In this document: one piece after another, positions 21,345 through 32,228 of the stretch
Position numbering within the stretch: the first letter of the stretch is position 1
How the letters are laid out: every line of letters starts with the position of its first letter
The notes under the pieces: model-generated
Told to the model about the DNA's origin: nothing
Seen by the model: the letters and a program-made list of their open reading frames with translations, nothing else
The model's database searches: none
Position numbers and translations under genes: made by a program
Origin: Ophiobolus disseminans
Lineage: Eukaryota > Ascomycota > Dothideomycetes > Pleosporales > Phaeosphaeriaceae
Assembly (NCBI GenBank): GCA_010093685.1
Contig: MU006249.1
Span: 149,096-213,095, forward strand
Length of the DNA: 64,000 nucleotides
Direction of reading: 5' to 3'

Positions 21345-21727
21345 CTAGCTATCTCGACCATCGCATGGGCCATTCCTGTTCACACAGCTCGTCCTCCTCC
21401 CCAAATCATCGCATCCACCCTGCTTGTTGCACCAATACACATTTCCGTTGACGTAGCCGGTCTTGACAGCCCAGCAGTAGCCGCAGTAAAGGCCTGCGTT
21501 ATCTACTTTCTGGCAGGTACAGGCACGCTTGTCGACGGCGGCGGGCTCGGCTTCTGTTGTGTGGTTAACTCATGCTGAAAGCGCGGATACAGTCATGATG
21601 GCATACCAGCATCGCGAATAGCGACGTCAATGGGTGCGCGAGCAAGCTCTTCGGCGGAGGGAGCGGGGTTGGCGAGAACGGAAGAAGTGAGGAGGATGAG
21701 AGATGGGATGAGGCTGAAGAAGTGCAT
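21345..21727 (-). CDS. small secreted cysteine-rich protein (effector-like)
   Basis: Two exons, 21727-21607 and 21553-21345, joined in frame across a 53-nt intron (donor GTATGC, acceptor ACAACAG), 109 residues. There is a clear signal peptide (MHFFSLIPSLILLTSSVLA, cleavage before NPAPS). A pro-region ends in AAVDKR, a Kex2-type dibasic site, followed by a mature part of about 59 residues beginning ACTCQKVDNAGLYCGYCW. The mature part has eight cysteines, an even number fitting four disulfides, plus several Gly, Asn and aromatic residues. I recognise no named family. Small secreted Cys-rich proteins of this build are often effectors or antimicrobial peptides; that role is inferred only. The intron lies near the pro-region, as in many such genes. 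Confidence 0.85.
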
Positions 21728-21833
21728 TGTTGTAGTGATCTGACTGATCTTGGAAGATGTTCGAATGGTTTATTCTTTGCACACTGAAGTGACACTGAAC
21801 TTGCAACCACATCTTCGTCCTCGCACTCCCTTC

Positions 21834-21840
21834 TTATACC
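21834..21840 (-). promoter_or_regulatory. TATA-like box upstream of the small secreted protein gene
   Basis: GTATAAG on the minus strand, about 107 bp upstream of the ATG at 21727. Position and sequence fit a core promoter element; not proven. Confidence 0.4.
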
Positions 21841-21859
21841 TTCCCCGCCTCTCAATCAT

Positions 21860-23640
21860 CACGTTATGCGTCCTCGCAGAACATTCCGCTTTCCTCGTTC
21901 TGCTGGTTGAGTCCAAGACCTCGATAGTAATACGAGCTAGAACGCCGACCTCAAGAATGCAGCTGTACCACCGACCACGATCTTTTGCGTGTCAACTCTC
22001 ATCTAAAGACGACGCCACAAAACACCTGCCAAATACCCGCGGTGCAACGCTCATGCGCTGCTGTTTCGGTCGCTCGCGTACTTCGCATTGCGCTACTATT
22101 CGGGTCGTCGCAGCAGTCTGAGTATGCATGTGGTGAGCAGATTAGATTGGCGTAGCATATGCGAGCGTCTGATCACTATGTTCAGTGGGTGGCGGCGCCT
22201 TGGTAGTGCTACACAGGGCGTGTTTTGTGATATGGGGAAATGTTCATGAGGGGTTTGGGAGATGGGCTGTGTTGCACGACGTTGAAGGAGAGACCGAAGA
22301 ACGAAGAGAAGGTGTTACACCAAAACGATGATGTTGGCTGTTCCCAAGCTAACACTTGGCTGGGATACCGTTTGTCGTGTTGCTTTTTTCTTACATTGAT
22401 CAGCTTCTATCATATTATTTTCTTAGCATGCATCTCTGCGTGATGGGTGATGTTGATTGCCCCATTTCTATTTTCTCCAAGGTTTCAGATTCTCGAGCCA
22501 CAACCGAAAAACTAATACATCAAGATCTTTTCATTCACTTACCAGCCATAGACATATTCTAATCGATGTCTCAAATACATGGCTCAACCATACCAAGTTT
22601 GCGTCACCCGCATAGTCCTCTCAAATCGAACTACCCGACTCATACCACAAACATCGAGCTCCCCACCAACTCCAGCTCCCCTCACCAACCACTGCACCAC
22701 AGCCCTAACTACTCCTCCACGTCATCCAACACAGTCACGTCATCTGTCATACCCACCCATCATGCCCATTTCCCAGTGCCCAACCCCATCAACCAATAGG
22801 CATCCTTCCCAGCCCCTTCCGCATCGGGAAGATCTTCACGGTACGCCAACGCTAGCGGAACCAGATCTCCAGGTGCGCCCGCATTAGATCAGCGTTTTTC
22901 TTCGAGATCTTCTGGCGGAGGGGTTCCGGTGGCTGTCGTAGGTGTGAGGGTTGGGTTTGGCGCGGTTGGGCGTGGGTGATGGGCAGGGGTTTAGTTTGCG
23001 TGGATGAGTGGACCTCGGGTGGATTAGTAAAGAGGTGCACATAAGATGTGAGTTTGGGCTTGTAGATTTAGGTACTTCTGGTCTGTTCTTTTTCTAAACG
23101 ATTTCTTCGTTGACGTTGTGCGTCAATCTTTTCCAGCAACGCTCTGTCTCAGCGTGAACCGTGCGGCGCCATGTCGCGGTGACATGCCAACGCGTCCGAC
23201 CTAGGTTCCTCGGTCCCAAATGTCGCAACTTAGCGTTCGCCACGCAGATTTCCCACCTGGTATGTCGCAGCTTGCTGTATTCTTGTTCGCGCAATATCCT
23301 GTATCCTTTCATCGCTTCTGGTGCCGACAAGTCTTGCTTGTTTGGTGGTTTCATCATCTTGTCGTTTGCGAGCAGTGGAGCTGACGACGTACAGATGCTT
23401 GTGGTATGCGCTGTATTTGGTGCATAGGATTCGGGGGAGTTGTTTAGGTACAGCGTGCTGTATTGAGCGCCCATTGCTTTACTCCAAAGGCGTTATTGCT
23501 TCGTGGCGCGCAGCGACGGACGCTGCCAGTGCTGTCATGCAATGCGAGGGTATCGATGGGGCGTAGTGACATTGCAAACGAAGGCATCTAATCGTGGTAG
23601 ATATGTATTAATATTAGGTCGTAAAGACATTACTTTGGAT
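21860..23640. other. intergenic stretch
   Basis: No gene I can support. Several short frames exist, for example 22852-23040 on the minus strand ending RQKISKKNADLMRAHLEIWF, which looks slightly protein-like but has no visible partner exon. The rest appears non-coding. Confidence 0.5.
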
Positions 23641-23642
23641 GT

Positions 23643-25008
23643 TCATTGATATGGCCGGCTGTCGCGCGACGCCAGCGACCGCTCTTCATCCGTGATGTAG
23701 AACGATTTCGAGACCATGATGCCCGCTGTATCCTCATCACTGCTACCCCTCGAGCTCTTCATCTTGAGGCTTCTCTCGCTTTCGTTATCGTTCATGCTCT
23801 TTTTCGATAGCTTCTTCGACTCCTTGGCCGGAGGCCCGTTGTTGAACCAATTAGGTGATTTCGGGAAATCTGTTGGTCTCTGTGCGGCATCGTGAGATAC
23901 CCTCGTTTCCACTACAGCGGAGAGCTTGAAGTGATCGGGCCGAAGATTTTCGGAAGTTTGTTTCTTCGACGCTGCACCCATTGCGAGTGGACCAGATTTC
24001 GCGCCGTAAGAAGGACGTTGGCTGGAGGGTTGCGTTACAAGGCCGAGGCGGTTCATGGCAAGAAAGAAGAGAGGTCGTAGGGTGGCCAGACTGCCTGCGG
24101 TGATGGCCAAGGCTTGTTCGATCGTTGACCAAATTGCAATGTCCGTGGTAGCCCCTATTCTTGTTAGGTGAACTCGACCCGAATGGTAGTGTAGCCTTAC
24201 ATAAAAAGTCTGGCGAGTTGAAGTGGCGGATGAAAGGCATACGCGCAATGACAGCAGCGCTTGCACTTTGTATATCGTTAGCCATCAATTTGCCAATGTG
24301 TCGAGTTGCTCCAAACTTACATGCAGCCCATAGCAATTAGGGGTATCAGGGCAACCTTGGCTCTTCGCTTCAGCTGCAAGTGCCAAACAAGGAACCCTGG
24401 TATGATCGCAAACGTGAAGTCTGAAATTATACTGAAAATGCTGTATGTGTAGGCCAGTCCAACAATGAGGTCGTTGGGAACGCAAGTTCCCTTGTTAGAC
24501 TTGTCCCAGAAGTAGTACACTGGCTGGCACTGGAAGACAATAACAAAGAAAAAGGTGCCACCGGCAACGACCGAAAGGAGCATCGCAGCGTAGAGAATCC
24601 ATGTGTGGACTCGTTTGATGCTGATCCGAAGGAGGAGGAACCCAATAGACAGTTTGGCGAATATCATGGCCCAACTATAGAAAATGTAACAAAACCACCA
24701 ACAATGCCTCGCTCTTGCGACATTCTCGGTGGAGAGGTCGTGATGATGCCGCCCGGTCCCGTAGTGTACACCAACGTTTGAAGAGATGGTGTAAAACAGG
24801 TAGAATAGCTGAACATTATTAGAATGTTGTCGCATAGTGTTGCTTTCAGATAGCGTACCAAAGCAATGCCCATTAGGCAATCGTCGAATCCAAAAGCTTT
24901 TACCATCTTCACGCGGACGAAGCATCTTAGAAAATATGCCAAGAACGCAGTGACGATGAACGCATTGTTTACTCCCCAGAGCTCAGGACCTCGATCCGGA
25001 ATCGACAT
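23643..25008 (-). CDS. PTH11-like rhodopsin-domain integral membrane protein
   Basis: Four exons, 25008-24859, 24808-24321, 24265-24201 and 24154-23643, all phase-consistent, 404 residues. The layout is that of the fungal rhodopsin-domain/PTH11 family: short N-terminus (MSIPDRGPELWGVNNAFIV), seven hydrophobic segments, FGFDDCLMGIAL at the TM2 edge, FAKLSIGFLLLRI, the FQCQPVYYFWD loop Cys, and the closing WATTDIAIWSTIEQALAITA helix. A Ser/Lys-rich cytosolic tail of about 140 residues follows (NESERSLKMKSSRGSSD). Family knowledge: these are G-protein-coupled-receptor-like proteins, some of which sense host surfaces; ligand unknown here. An upstream in-frame ATG at 25170 would add 54 residues, but MSIPDRG is the usual start. 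Confidence 0.9.
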
Positions 25009-25249
25009 ATCGATGGTAATGACGGCGAGAAAATGGCGGAGCACGGCAAACCCCTCAAGATCAGATTCCCTCTTGGGGAACCGTTCGGTTTCTATATCCC
25101 TACTGCTGTGGATCCAGCAGCGGGTGAACCGAATCGCCACGTGCAGTGGGTCTAGGGTTTGGTTCCTCATCCATTCTCCTGCAGGGCGTGGTTCCGTTTT
25201 AGGGCAAGGACTTTACCCGAGATGGTTTTGTTCCGTGGACTAGGGCGCG

Positions 25250-27200
25250 CACGCATGAAGCAGCAAACAAACTACTGCCGCTAGGTAAGTCCATCGCTAA
25301 GCAACCCAATCCTGGGTACGAAACATGTCGCTCGAGGCGTCCGTCGAATCGAGTGCCTTCCAAAGTACTAATTTCGGATGTTCATCGCAAGCTACTTGGG
25401 ACCTAGAAGTCGACGGCAACACGGCGTGCTTTAGTGGTGGACCGGCCTGCTGCTAGCAAATGTACATTGTTCTTGCGTGCAGCGTGGTGCTTCATGATGC
25501 CGAGGCAACGGCGTGTCACTCCTTGCTTGAAGGGGTGTCATCCTCTTTGGGAGTCGTACGTCCGCATATGAAGCATAGGCCGCTACCATAAGATCGGCAT
25601 GGCAAGGTGCACTGCTCTCCCCCACTACGGATGGCATTGCCACGGAACTATTGTGATGAGGATAATCCCGGATCCCAGAAGGTTGAAGACCTTGGGAGGC
25701 GGGAAGAGCTCGTTGTTATATTGCCTCGGAGTTCGCTCCTGCTACCCCCTGTGAACGGATTAACGGCCTCCATGACCAGAACGGCTTTACGACCTGGGTT
25801 TCTTTCCTGAAGAGCGTCAGATCTGGAGGTGTTTCAGGATGATCACTGCAGGTCCAGACTGTGATGATGGCTTGAGATGCGCAAGCGCCTACTAACAATG
25901 CGAACCGGTGCATCACCGAAAGGGACGGCGCCATTACATGCAGGTCCCGATGCAGCTGTTCCTCCCAGATGCATGTCGACATCCCTGGCTATGTGGTGGG
26001 TGTTTCCCATTACTTCTAATGGGTTAAGATACGCGTCGGCTTCATCGATGCGAGAATCTGTCGGGTCCGGCCGTGCATCGCGTGCATGTGGGACCGGCTC
26101 ACCCGCGAAACTGTTTACCGAGGCTAGACACGCCACCTGAGCATCCGGTGTCACTGGCAACTTCTAGTCTCTTCAAGTAGCTTGCGAAGAACATTCTAAT
26201 AGCCGGATCGCGCGCCATTCCCGACATCATCACACGCAGTAGTTTCGAATGGTCTGGCGCGAATCCACTTGGGCATGTTTCGGGCGCACGCGGAACATCA
26301 GCCAAAGCTACGGCTCGGAGGACACATCCACTTCTTCTCGCGCAGTATGACGAAATACTTCCCAGCTGCGCTGCAGCATACTTGCAATAAATGGGAGCTG
26401 TACCGATTTGTTAGCACACTTCACCATTCGATGTCGCGGCATTATTCGATTAGCATGGCTAATTGGAAACTTCAGTGCTCCGCCTTACTGAGGCGATGAG
26501 TTACCAGTTCTAACATCACCATATATTTTCGTCGATTTACATCATGCGGGAAAGGTTACGCAGTGCAGCACCTTCCAAGACCTCGAACGGCTCCGAGGAG
26601 CAGTTTTCAACAGATCCTGGGACATTTGAAACGCAGAGCTGCGATTAGTCCAACGCGCTTCCCAGATTTTGTGGACAACGAGGAAAGTATAAACAAAGTT
26701 TAACTACACTATAGTGCATTTCTCCACTGGTTGTTTTGGATCTTGGCCTAGAAGCATAGTCGCGCTCATCAATGTGGCGAAGACGTCTACCGGGATCTCG
26801 AAGATGTGGAAAGTCAATAGGTGGCGACAGACCTGTTGGACGTGGATTCGAACGTCATGCTCATCGATTTCCAAATCTTGGTGGAACTTCAATTAGTGAC
26901 CAAGCAATATGTACGACTTGACTCGTCTTGGTGTAAGTGACACCCAACTTTCGAAACATCATTTTCTTGCGTCTGGTGGAATGGACGTCTCAGTACCAAA
27001 ATGATGCACAGTGTCGTATCTAGGCGACAGCTACATTGTCATAACACACTGCACAAGATGATGCTCTGGAACAGCATTGTAGAATCATGAGTAGGAAATA
27101 TCATGTCTTCTATGTTTCGGTCACTCGGTCACTGAACTCGGCACGTACGCACCACCCATGCTTCTCCATTTCGTCCATCAGATACCAGACCGGTCTCTAA
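25250..27200. other. gene-poor stretch
   Basis: Nearly 2 kb with no supported gene. Short frames on both strands carry no recognisable motifs and no phase-matched introns. It may hold decayed gene remnants, but I cannot trace one. Confidence 0.5.
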
Positions 27201-27208
27201 CTACACGT

Positions 27209-27219
27209 ATATATATATG
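27209..27219 (+). promoter_or_regulatory. TATA box upstream of the cupin gene
   Basis: Alternating TATATATATAT about 65-75 bp before the ATG at 27285, a good core-promoter position. Confidence 0.45.
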
Positions 27220-27284
27220 TGAACATGACACGCCTTGAACAATTTCTCACTCCCTAGTCACAGCACCACCCCAATCCGCACACC

Positions 27285-27858
27285 ATGGCTTCCTTCAGCG
27301 CGCCGAACGTCGTCAAGACCAATGGAGTATGGCAAATTGAAGGGCAAGTGCAGACGGCAGCAGCTATGCAGCACGATTAACCTAAACATCCAGCAAACCC
27401 CGCGAAGACCTCAAAATCGTCGCACGCTACACACCCTCCAACCTCCCTGGCAAAACCATCCTCATCCTCTTCGTCGACATCCCACCCAACGGCGGCACAC
27501 CTCCACACCGCCACGGCGGCGCAACCGCCATCGCAAGTCCGTCTCCCCTCCTCTCTACAACCCCTTCGCAGTCTCTTTCAGCACACTGACGCCGCACCTA
27601 GTCCCCATATCCGGCACCTCGCTGAACCAAATGAACGGCGCGCCGCCGCAGCTCTTCGGGCCCGGAGATTTCTGGTTCGAGGGCCCCGGGTGCCATCACC
27701 AGCGGAGCGAGAATCCGAGTGCAAGTGAGAACGCGAAGTTTTATGCGGTGATGATTGTGGATGATGAGATTATTGGGGGTAAGGGTGGGGAGGATTTTGG
27801 GGCCATATTTGTGTTGGATAAGGAGGTTGAGGCCGGGGAGAAGGAGGCGAGTAAGTGA
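27285..27858 (+). CDS. cupin-domain protein
   Basis: Three exons, 27285-27343, 27394-27536 and 27602-27858, giving 152 residues in a consistent phase. The cupin barrel is seen as TPPHRHGGAT (first motif, with the metal-binding His pair) and FGPGDFWFEGPGCHHQRSEN (second motif, Gly and His). It is a single-domain cupin without signal peptide; substrate unknown. Both introns have unusual donors. The first is GCAAGT after AAGG, the classical GC-AG type, with a CTAAAC branch point. The second donor reads GTCCGT, with acceptor CACCTAG. The first exon (MASFSAPNVVKTNGVWQIE) is well supported by its fit to the next. Confidence 0.8.
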
Positions 27859-28168
27859 AGATTCAAAGAGGATGGTAGGGTAACGGGTTCAGGTCGAAGC
27901 ATCATTATTCGACGCATATAATGACGGACATTATGTGCATCATGCGGACAAAACGTGCAGTCCGTCATGCACATTACCCCCGCTCATAACACCAGCAGGT
28001 GATGTACCAAGCGATATGATAAATAAAAGTGCCCTCTACGAAGTCAGCTTTCAGTTCGTCCTGGCGTGGCAGTACTCATCTGATTTACGGAAGCAAACAA
28101 CGAAGGTATAGAGTGGCAAGCCTCAACGACTGCACGAACGATGCACCCACACCTCACACTGTCCCGAT

Positions 28169-28870
28169 ATGTCCCACAACTACAAGAAAAAACGACCTCC
28201 CGCAGGTACCGAACTCGACCCCGATCGAGCTGATGCACGCTGCCCCGCGCGCATATGCACATGGGCAACGAAAGCAGGAAAGAAATACATGGTCTTTGAC
28301 TGCGAGAATCTTCACTCAGATTTTTGCGTAGTATCCTGGTGGCCTTGGTGCCCAAGTGGAAATCCCGATAAGCCAGTGCCGCCCGTCTCCCAAGATCACT
28401 GGACCCCCAATACGCAGCGTGCGTGGCAGTACTTCATGAGAGAATGCCCCTTCTACACACCTCCATACGAGCCACTGCCTTTCACTATCGATCCAGATGA
28501 GCCCTACGTACCTAACAAACCAGTGCCATCCACCATCAGATTTCGGTCACCTAACTGAGGAGAAGAACGGTGTTCACCTCCTCCTAACGACAACTTTCCA
28601 CCAGCAAGCCTTCGTTCGCCTCAGCCTATACGCACTGCTGCCACTGATTTGCAGGACGGCGACTCACGGGGAGATGACCCTCGTTCGTAACCTCCCAAGA
28701 AACTGCGAAGTAAAGATGAAGACATGCTGTTTGATGACAGCGACGATGAGAATATTCCCCAAGGAACCTCTAGGGAAGAAAAAAAAGAGTTGATGGACCT
28801 GACAGAAACGGGCACGACTAGAAGCGGGACACCTTTTCATGGTTTGGAGGATAGCGAGGAGGAGACGTGA
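28169..28870 (+). pseudogene. hypothetical protein broken by two in-frame stops
   Basis: One reading frame runs from ATG 28169 to TGA 28868 with only two interruptions: TGA at 28556-28558 and TAA at 28688-28690. Text on both sides is protein-like: YMVFDCENLHSDFCVVSWW and FYTPPYEPLPFTIDPDEPY before the first stop, SPPPNDNFPPASLRSPQP between, and MLFDDSDDENIPQGTSREEK then an acidic tail after the second. Without the stops the product would be 233 codons. The acidic, Ser-rich C-terminus suggests an intracellular, perhaps nuclear, protein. Family not recognised. Either a pseudogene, or a short 129-residue protein ending at the first stop. Confidence 0.5.
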
Positions 28871-28899
28871 GGAGGCAAGTTCGATTGAATGGTTAGAGA

Positions 28900-30180
28900 C
28901 ACCATCGCAATATCGGACTCAAGTAGATCAGGCGGGTTGGCCACTAGACAAAGCAGTCGTTGTGTGATGTACACGCGATATAGTATACTGCAAGATTCGA
29001 ATCCATGGTTCTGTTATTCTTGCACTGTGTATCATACGTCGTCGCAAGGTATTAGTTGCGCTTAGGTCTGATGCCGATCCAATGAATGACTGCGGAAGTA
29101 AAAGACAAGCCCTTCCAGCAATCAGATGCAGAAGTGCTCAGTGACTGCATGATTGGCTTCGTTGCGTACGGTGTAGATGAAGTTTCATCTCAGCCCACCG
29201 CAGATGCTGCACGTGAAGTTCCGAGACGATCCTTCGATCCTTATTAGCTAGCTCTGGTGGATGGGGTGGAATGGAAAGACAGCTTTCTCTTGACCGCATG
29301 GATCCTTTAGCCAGTTGACACAGAGCTCTGGCGAGCGGATTTTGAGAGTTTTGGCTGGAGTATTGCCTTGGTCCTATCATGGTGTCGCTACTTTCATCTC
29401 AATACCTGTAGTCATCTCGAGATCTTGTCCAACGGTGCTGCAGGTCCTCCCGTGTGGCGCCATCGGAGCGTTGATTGATTACAAGTAATATGTAAGACAT
29501 ACCCCACGAGCCCAGTCGTCGAGGACAAGTGGCGGCGGTGTGCGATCGTCCAGCCGGAGCATACGGGATAATTTATCTGGCCTTTAGGCGCTCGAATAAC
29601 AATTTTATACTGTCTACCTGCCATTAGCCTTGTCCAACCGGAACGGACAATTGTTGCTCCCCGTGGGATGGAAACGTGCACAGCGCATGGGCATCCCCGG
29701 ACCGTTCAGCCGACAATTCTTCTTTATCGCCGCCTCATCAATCCTAAATTCTATCAGCAATACAACCCACTATACTCTTTGCGTACCGTCGCCTGTGCTC
29801 GGTCGCGCTGAAACGAGCAGCTATGGGTCACGCACGTCGTAAATGAGCGTCCAAAGGGCTGTTGAGGACAGTCGCATGCTACCCGAACGTACCGCCCGCC
29901 CGAGAAAGCGCACTGTGAAGGCTCGTGAAGGATCAAGTCGAGTAGGATATGTACCTCAGACATCCGTGATGTCTCAGCATATTCCAGGTCCTCCGCTTTG
30001 CGTTTCCTTCATCACTTTTTCCCGCCGAGTCACAAGGACAGTTTGATTGGCATCGCGACGTCCTCCGCAATACCGTGTAAAGAGCTGTGCATGTTGGATT
30101 AGACTCGACGACGCGTACAAGATAGTCGCGACTTGACATAGGCAGGTACAAAGACGCAAGCGGCGGCTCTTCGGGACGTC
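28900..30180. other. intergenic stretch
   Basis: About 1.3 kb with no gene I can support on either strand. No repeat, tRNA or splice-consistent frame noticed. Confidence 0.5.
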
Positions 30181-30188
30181 ACTCGAAA

Positions 30189-30389
30189 ATGGGGTCGACG
30201 CTATCCAAATTGTGGGCCTCGATCAGAAGCGCCTTCAGCGGCAGCGCAACGGCTGGAAAGAACAGCCAGCAACATCAAAACACAACTCCCGCTGTCAAGG
30301 ACGTCGAGAGCGGAACACATTCGCCGGCAGGGACAACGAATTACGCGATGCCTGAGGTCAAAAAGTACGAGATTACTGAGGTACGTTGA
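30189..30389 (+). CDS. possible small N-myristoylated protein, or 5' exon
   Basis: 66 codons starting MGSTLSKLWASIRSAFSG. The Gly-2, Ser-6, Lys-7 pattern fits an N-myristoylation signal, and the first 20 residues could form an amphipathic membrane-binding helix. The middle is low-complexity (Gln, Thr, Ser). The frame ends just after a GTACGT that could be a splice donor (EITE, then GTACGT), so this may be only a first exon. I could not find a following exon before the SMP-30 gene at 30570. Confidence 0.35.
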   Translation: MGSTLSKLWASIRSAFSGSATAGKNSQQHQNTTPAVKDVESGTHSPAGTTNYAMPEVKKYEITEVR

Positions 30390-30569
30390 AGATGCGGCTC
30401 TTTTGAGGTAGGGTGGTGGGGGTGCGCCCCGCTGAGGTCATTCACCCAAACACGAGATTCACCACGCTTCGAGCGACACGCATGTCCGGATCTGTTGGTG
30501 CAGATTGCAGTCGCTCAGCAAACACGCGTCTTTCATAATACACAAGCTGGTTGTTTTTTCAATTGAGAA

Positions 30570-31690
30570 ATGCAACCATGTTTGCTGCGGCATATCACGC
30601 AGCAGTTGCGCATCAAGAAGCAGAGCCTAAACCACGTCTATATCCGATATGCATCAAACACACGGCATCAAGTACTGACTGTCTCGCAGCCATGGCTCAA
30701 GCTGAATTGCTCACTCGGCGAAGGTCCTTTCTGGGAAGAAGACACCAACACACTACGATTCCTTGACGTTGAGAAGCAAAAGATACACAGAGTTGATTTA
30801 AATGTTGGCCCGTCAAGTTACAAAGTCCTCAAGGAATACGATATCTCAATAGGGTGTGTATTCCACTTCCTATCCATGGGAACTCCCATTGACTGTTTCA
30901 CAGCTGTACCGCCGACATCGAAGGCAACCCCAACGAGTTCGCGTTCGCCGGCAAGTTCGGCTTCGGCATTGCCAACAAACAAACGGGCGAGTATCGGTGG
31001 ATCAAAAGAGTGTGGTCAGAGTCCGAAATCAGCGCCAACAAGGACGGGAAGTTCCGTGGTAACGATGGCGCCGTCGACTCCCAAGGCCGTTTCTGGGCTG
31101 GATTCATGTTCGACCCCTTGGTCTCAGAATGGCGCGACGATGGCGCCGTGTTCCGCCTCAACACCGACGGCAGCCTCGATCGCCCCATGAGCGACATTAC
31201 CATTCCCAACGGCACGACATGGAACAAAGACGACAATAAAATGTACTGGGCGGATAGTCCGTTCAAGACAATCTACCAGTTTGACTATGACGCCAAGACG
31301 GGCGACATCACGAACAAGCGCCCATTCTTCGTTATGCCCGAGGACAACCGATATGGCAAGGACGCTGTGCCAGATGGTCACTGCATCGATGAGGAGGGCT
31401 ACATGTGGACTGCACTCCACGGCGGTGGCCACGTCCTCAAGATCTCGCCCGAGGGAGAAATCGTCGGCGAGATCAAGGTCCCCACGCAACAGCCCACGTG
31501 CCCATGCTTCGCAGGCGAGGACCTCATCATCACGAGTGCGGGCGGCACGAGCGGACCGGATGGCAAAGGCGTGGACGAGTTTGCGGGTAGTGTGTTCAAG
31601 ATCAATGTTGGTGTCAGGGGACTCAAGCGGTTTAAATACAAGGGCGGCACGGAGGCTGAGGGCGGAAAAGTCAATGGGCAAGTTGTTTGA
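30570..31690 (+). CDS. SMP-30/gluconolactonase/LRE-like protein
   Basis: Two exons, 30570-30853 and 30904-31690, joined in frame across a 50-nt intron, 356 residues. This is a six-bladed beta-propeller of the regucalcin/gluconolactonase family: LGEGPFWEEDTNTLRFLD (metal-ligand Glu), RGNDGAVDSQGRFWAG (Asn/Asp ligands), IPNGTTWNKDDNKMYWADS (Asn and Asp ligands), and DGHCIDEEGYMWTALHGGG. Family knowledge: a divalent-metal-dependent sugar lactone hydrolase; the physiological lactone is unknown here. The N-terminal 35 residues (basic, RYASNTRHQV) could be a mitochondrial presequence, but the next good Met is far downstream, so an unrecognised first exon is also possible. Confidence 0.88.
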
Positions 31691-31699
31691 GAATAATTT

Positions 31700-32228
31700 G
31701 GAGAAGGAGATAGTGCGTAGCTTACTGAAAACGGTGTGTGTGATAAGGCAACTTGCATCAAGTCTATCGGCATTGCGCAATTCAACGTTTCAGTTTATTC
31801 TGTTGATTAGTGCATCGCTATGGCACCGGCACATCTTAGCAGCTGTTTGTGCATTAGATTCACTACAAGGACTTCGCGACGCTTATCAAACCCCTTGCTC
31901 ATCCCGATATGAGCAAAGAACAGAATATCGTTGCTTCGACACGTACTGGATTCCTTGGGCCACTGAAGACATTGAGTTCGAAAATCCGATACTACCTAGG
32001 CACTTGCGCCTATTTGTTAGCAATCATCATGGGAAGCTGCGGTTGTTTTGCTTGGCTTTGCAGACATATTTTGCTACAGTTTGGAAGTTATTTCGAAGTG
32101 CTTTTGAAGGCGATTGTGGAAGAGTGCCGGATGCTACCAGAAACAGGCAGAGCAACGCTAGTACATGGGGCATCGGAGACCCACCACGATCGTGATGAGC
32201 CAGGTCATATCCCACTATCGCGACCATC
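31700..32228. other. short intergenic stretch
   Basis: About 530 bp with overlapping frames in several phases but no clear gene. A 107-codon frame at 31909-32232 (+) contains a hydrophobic run (AYLLAIIMGSCGCFAWL), but I see no further support. Confidence 0.4.

Noticed and set aside
22566..22887. Two overlapping Ser/Thr/Pro/His-rich plus-strand frames
   Set aside because: Low-complexity text from a C/A-rich tract; no start context or family support.
31281..32195. 304-codon plus-strand frame
   Set aside because: It overlaps the SMP-30 gene in another frame and then runs into non-coding DNA; no family text.
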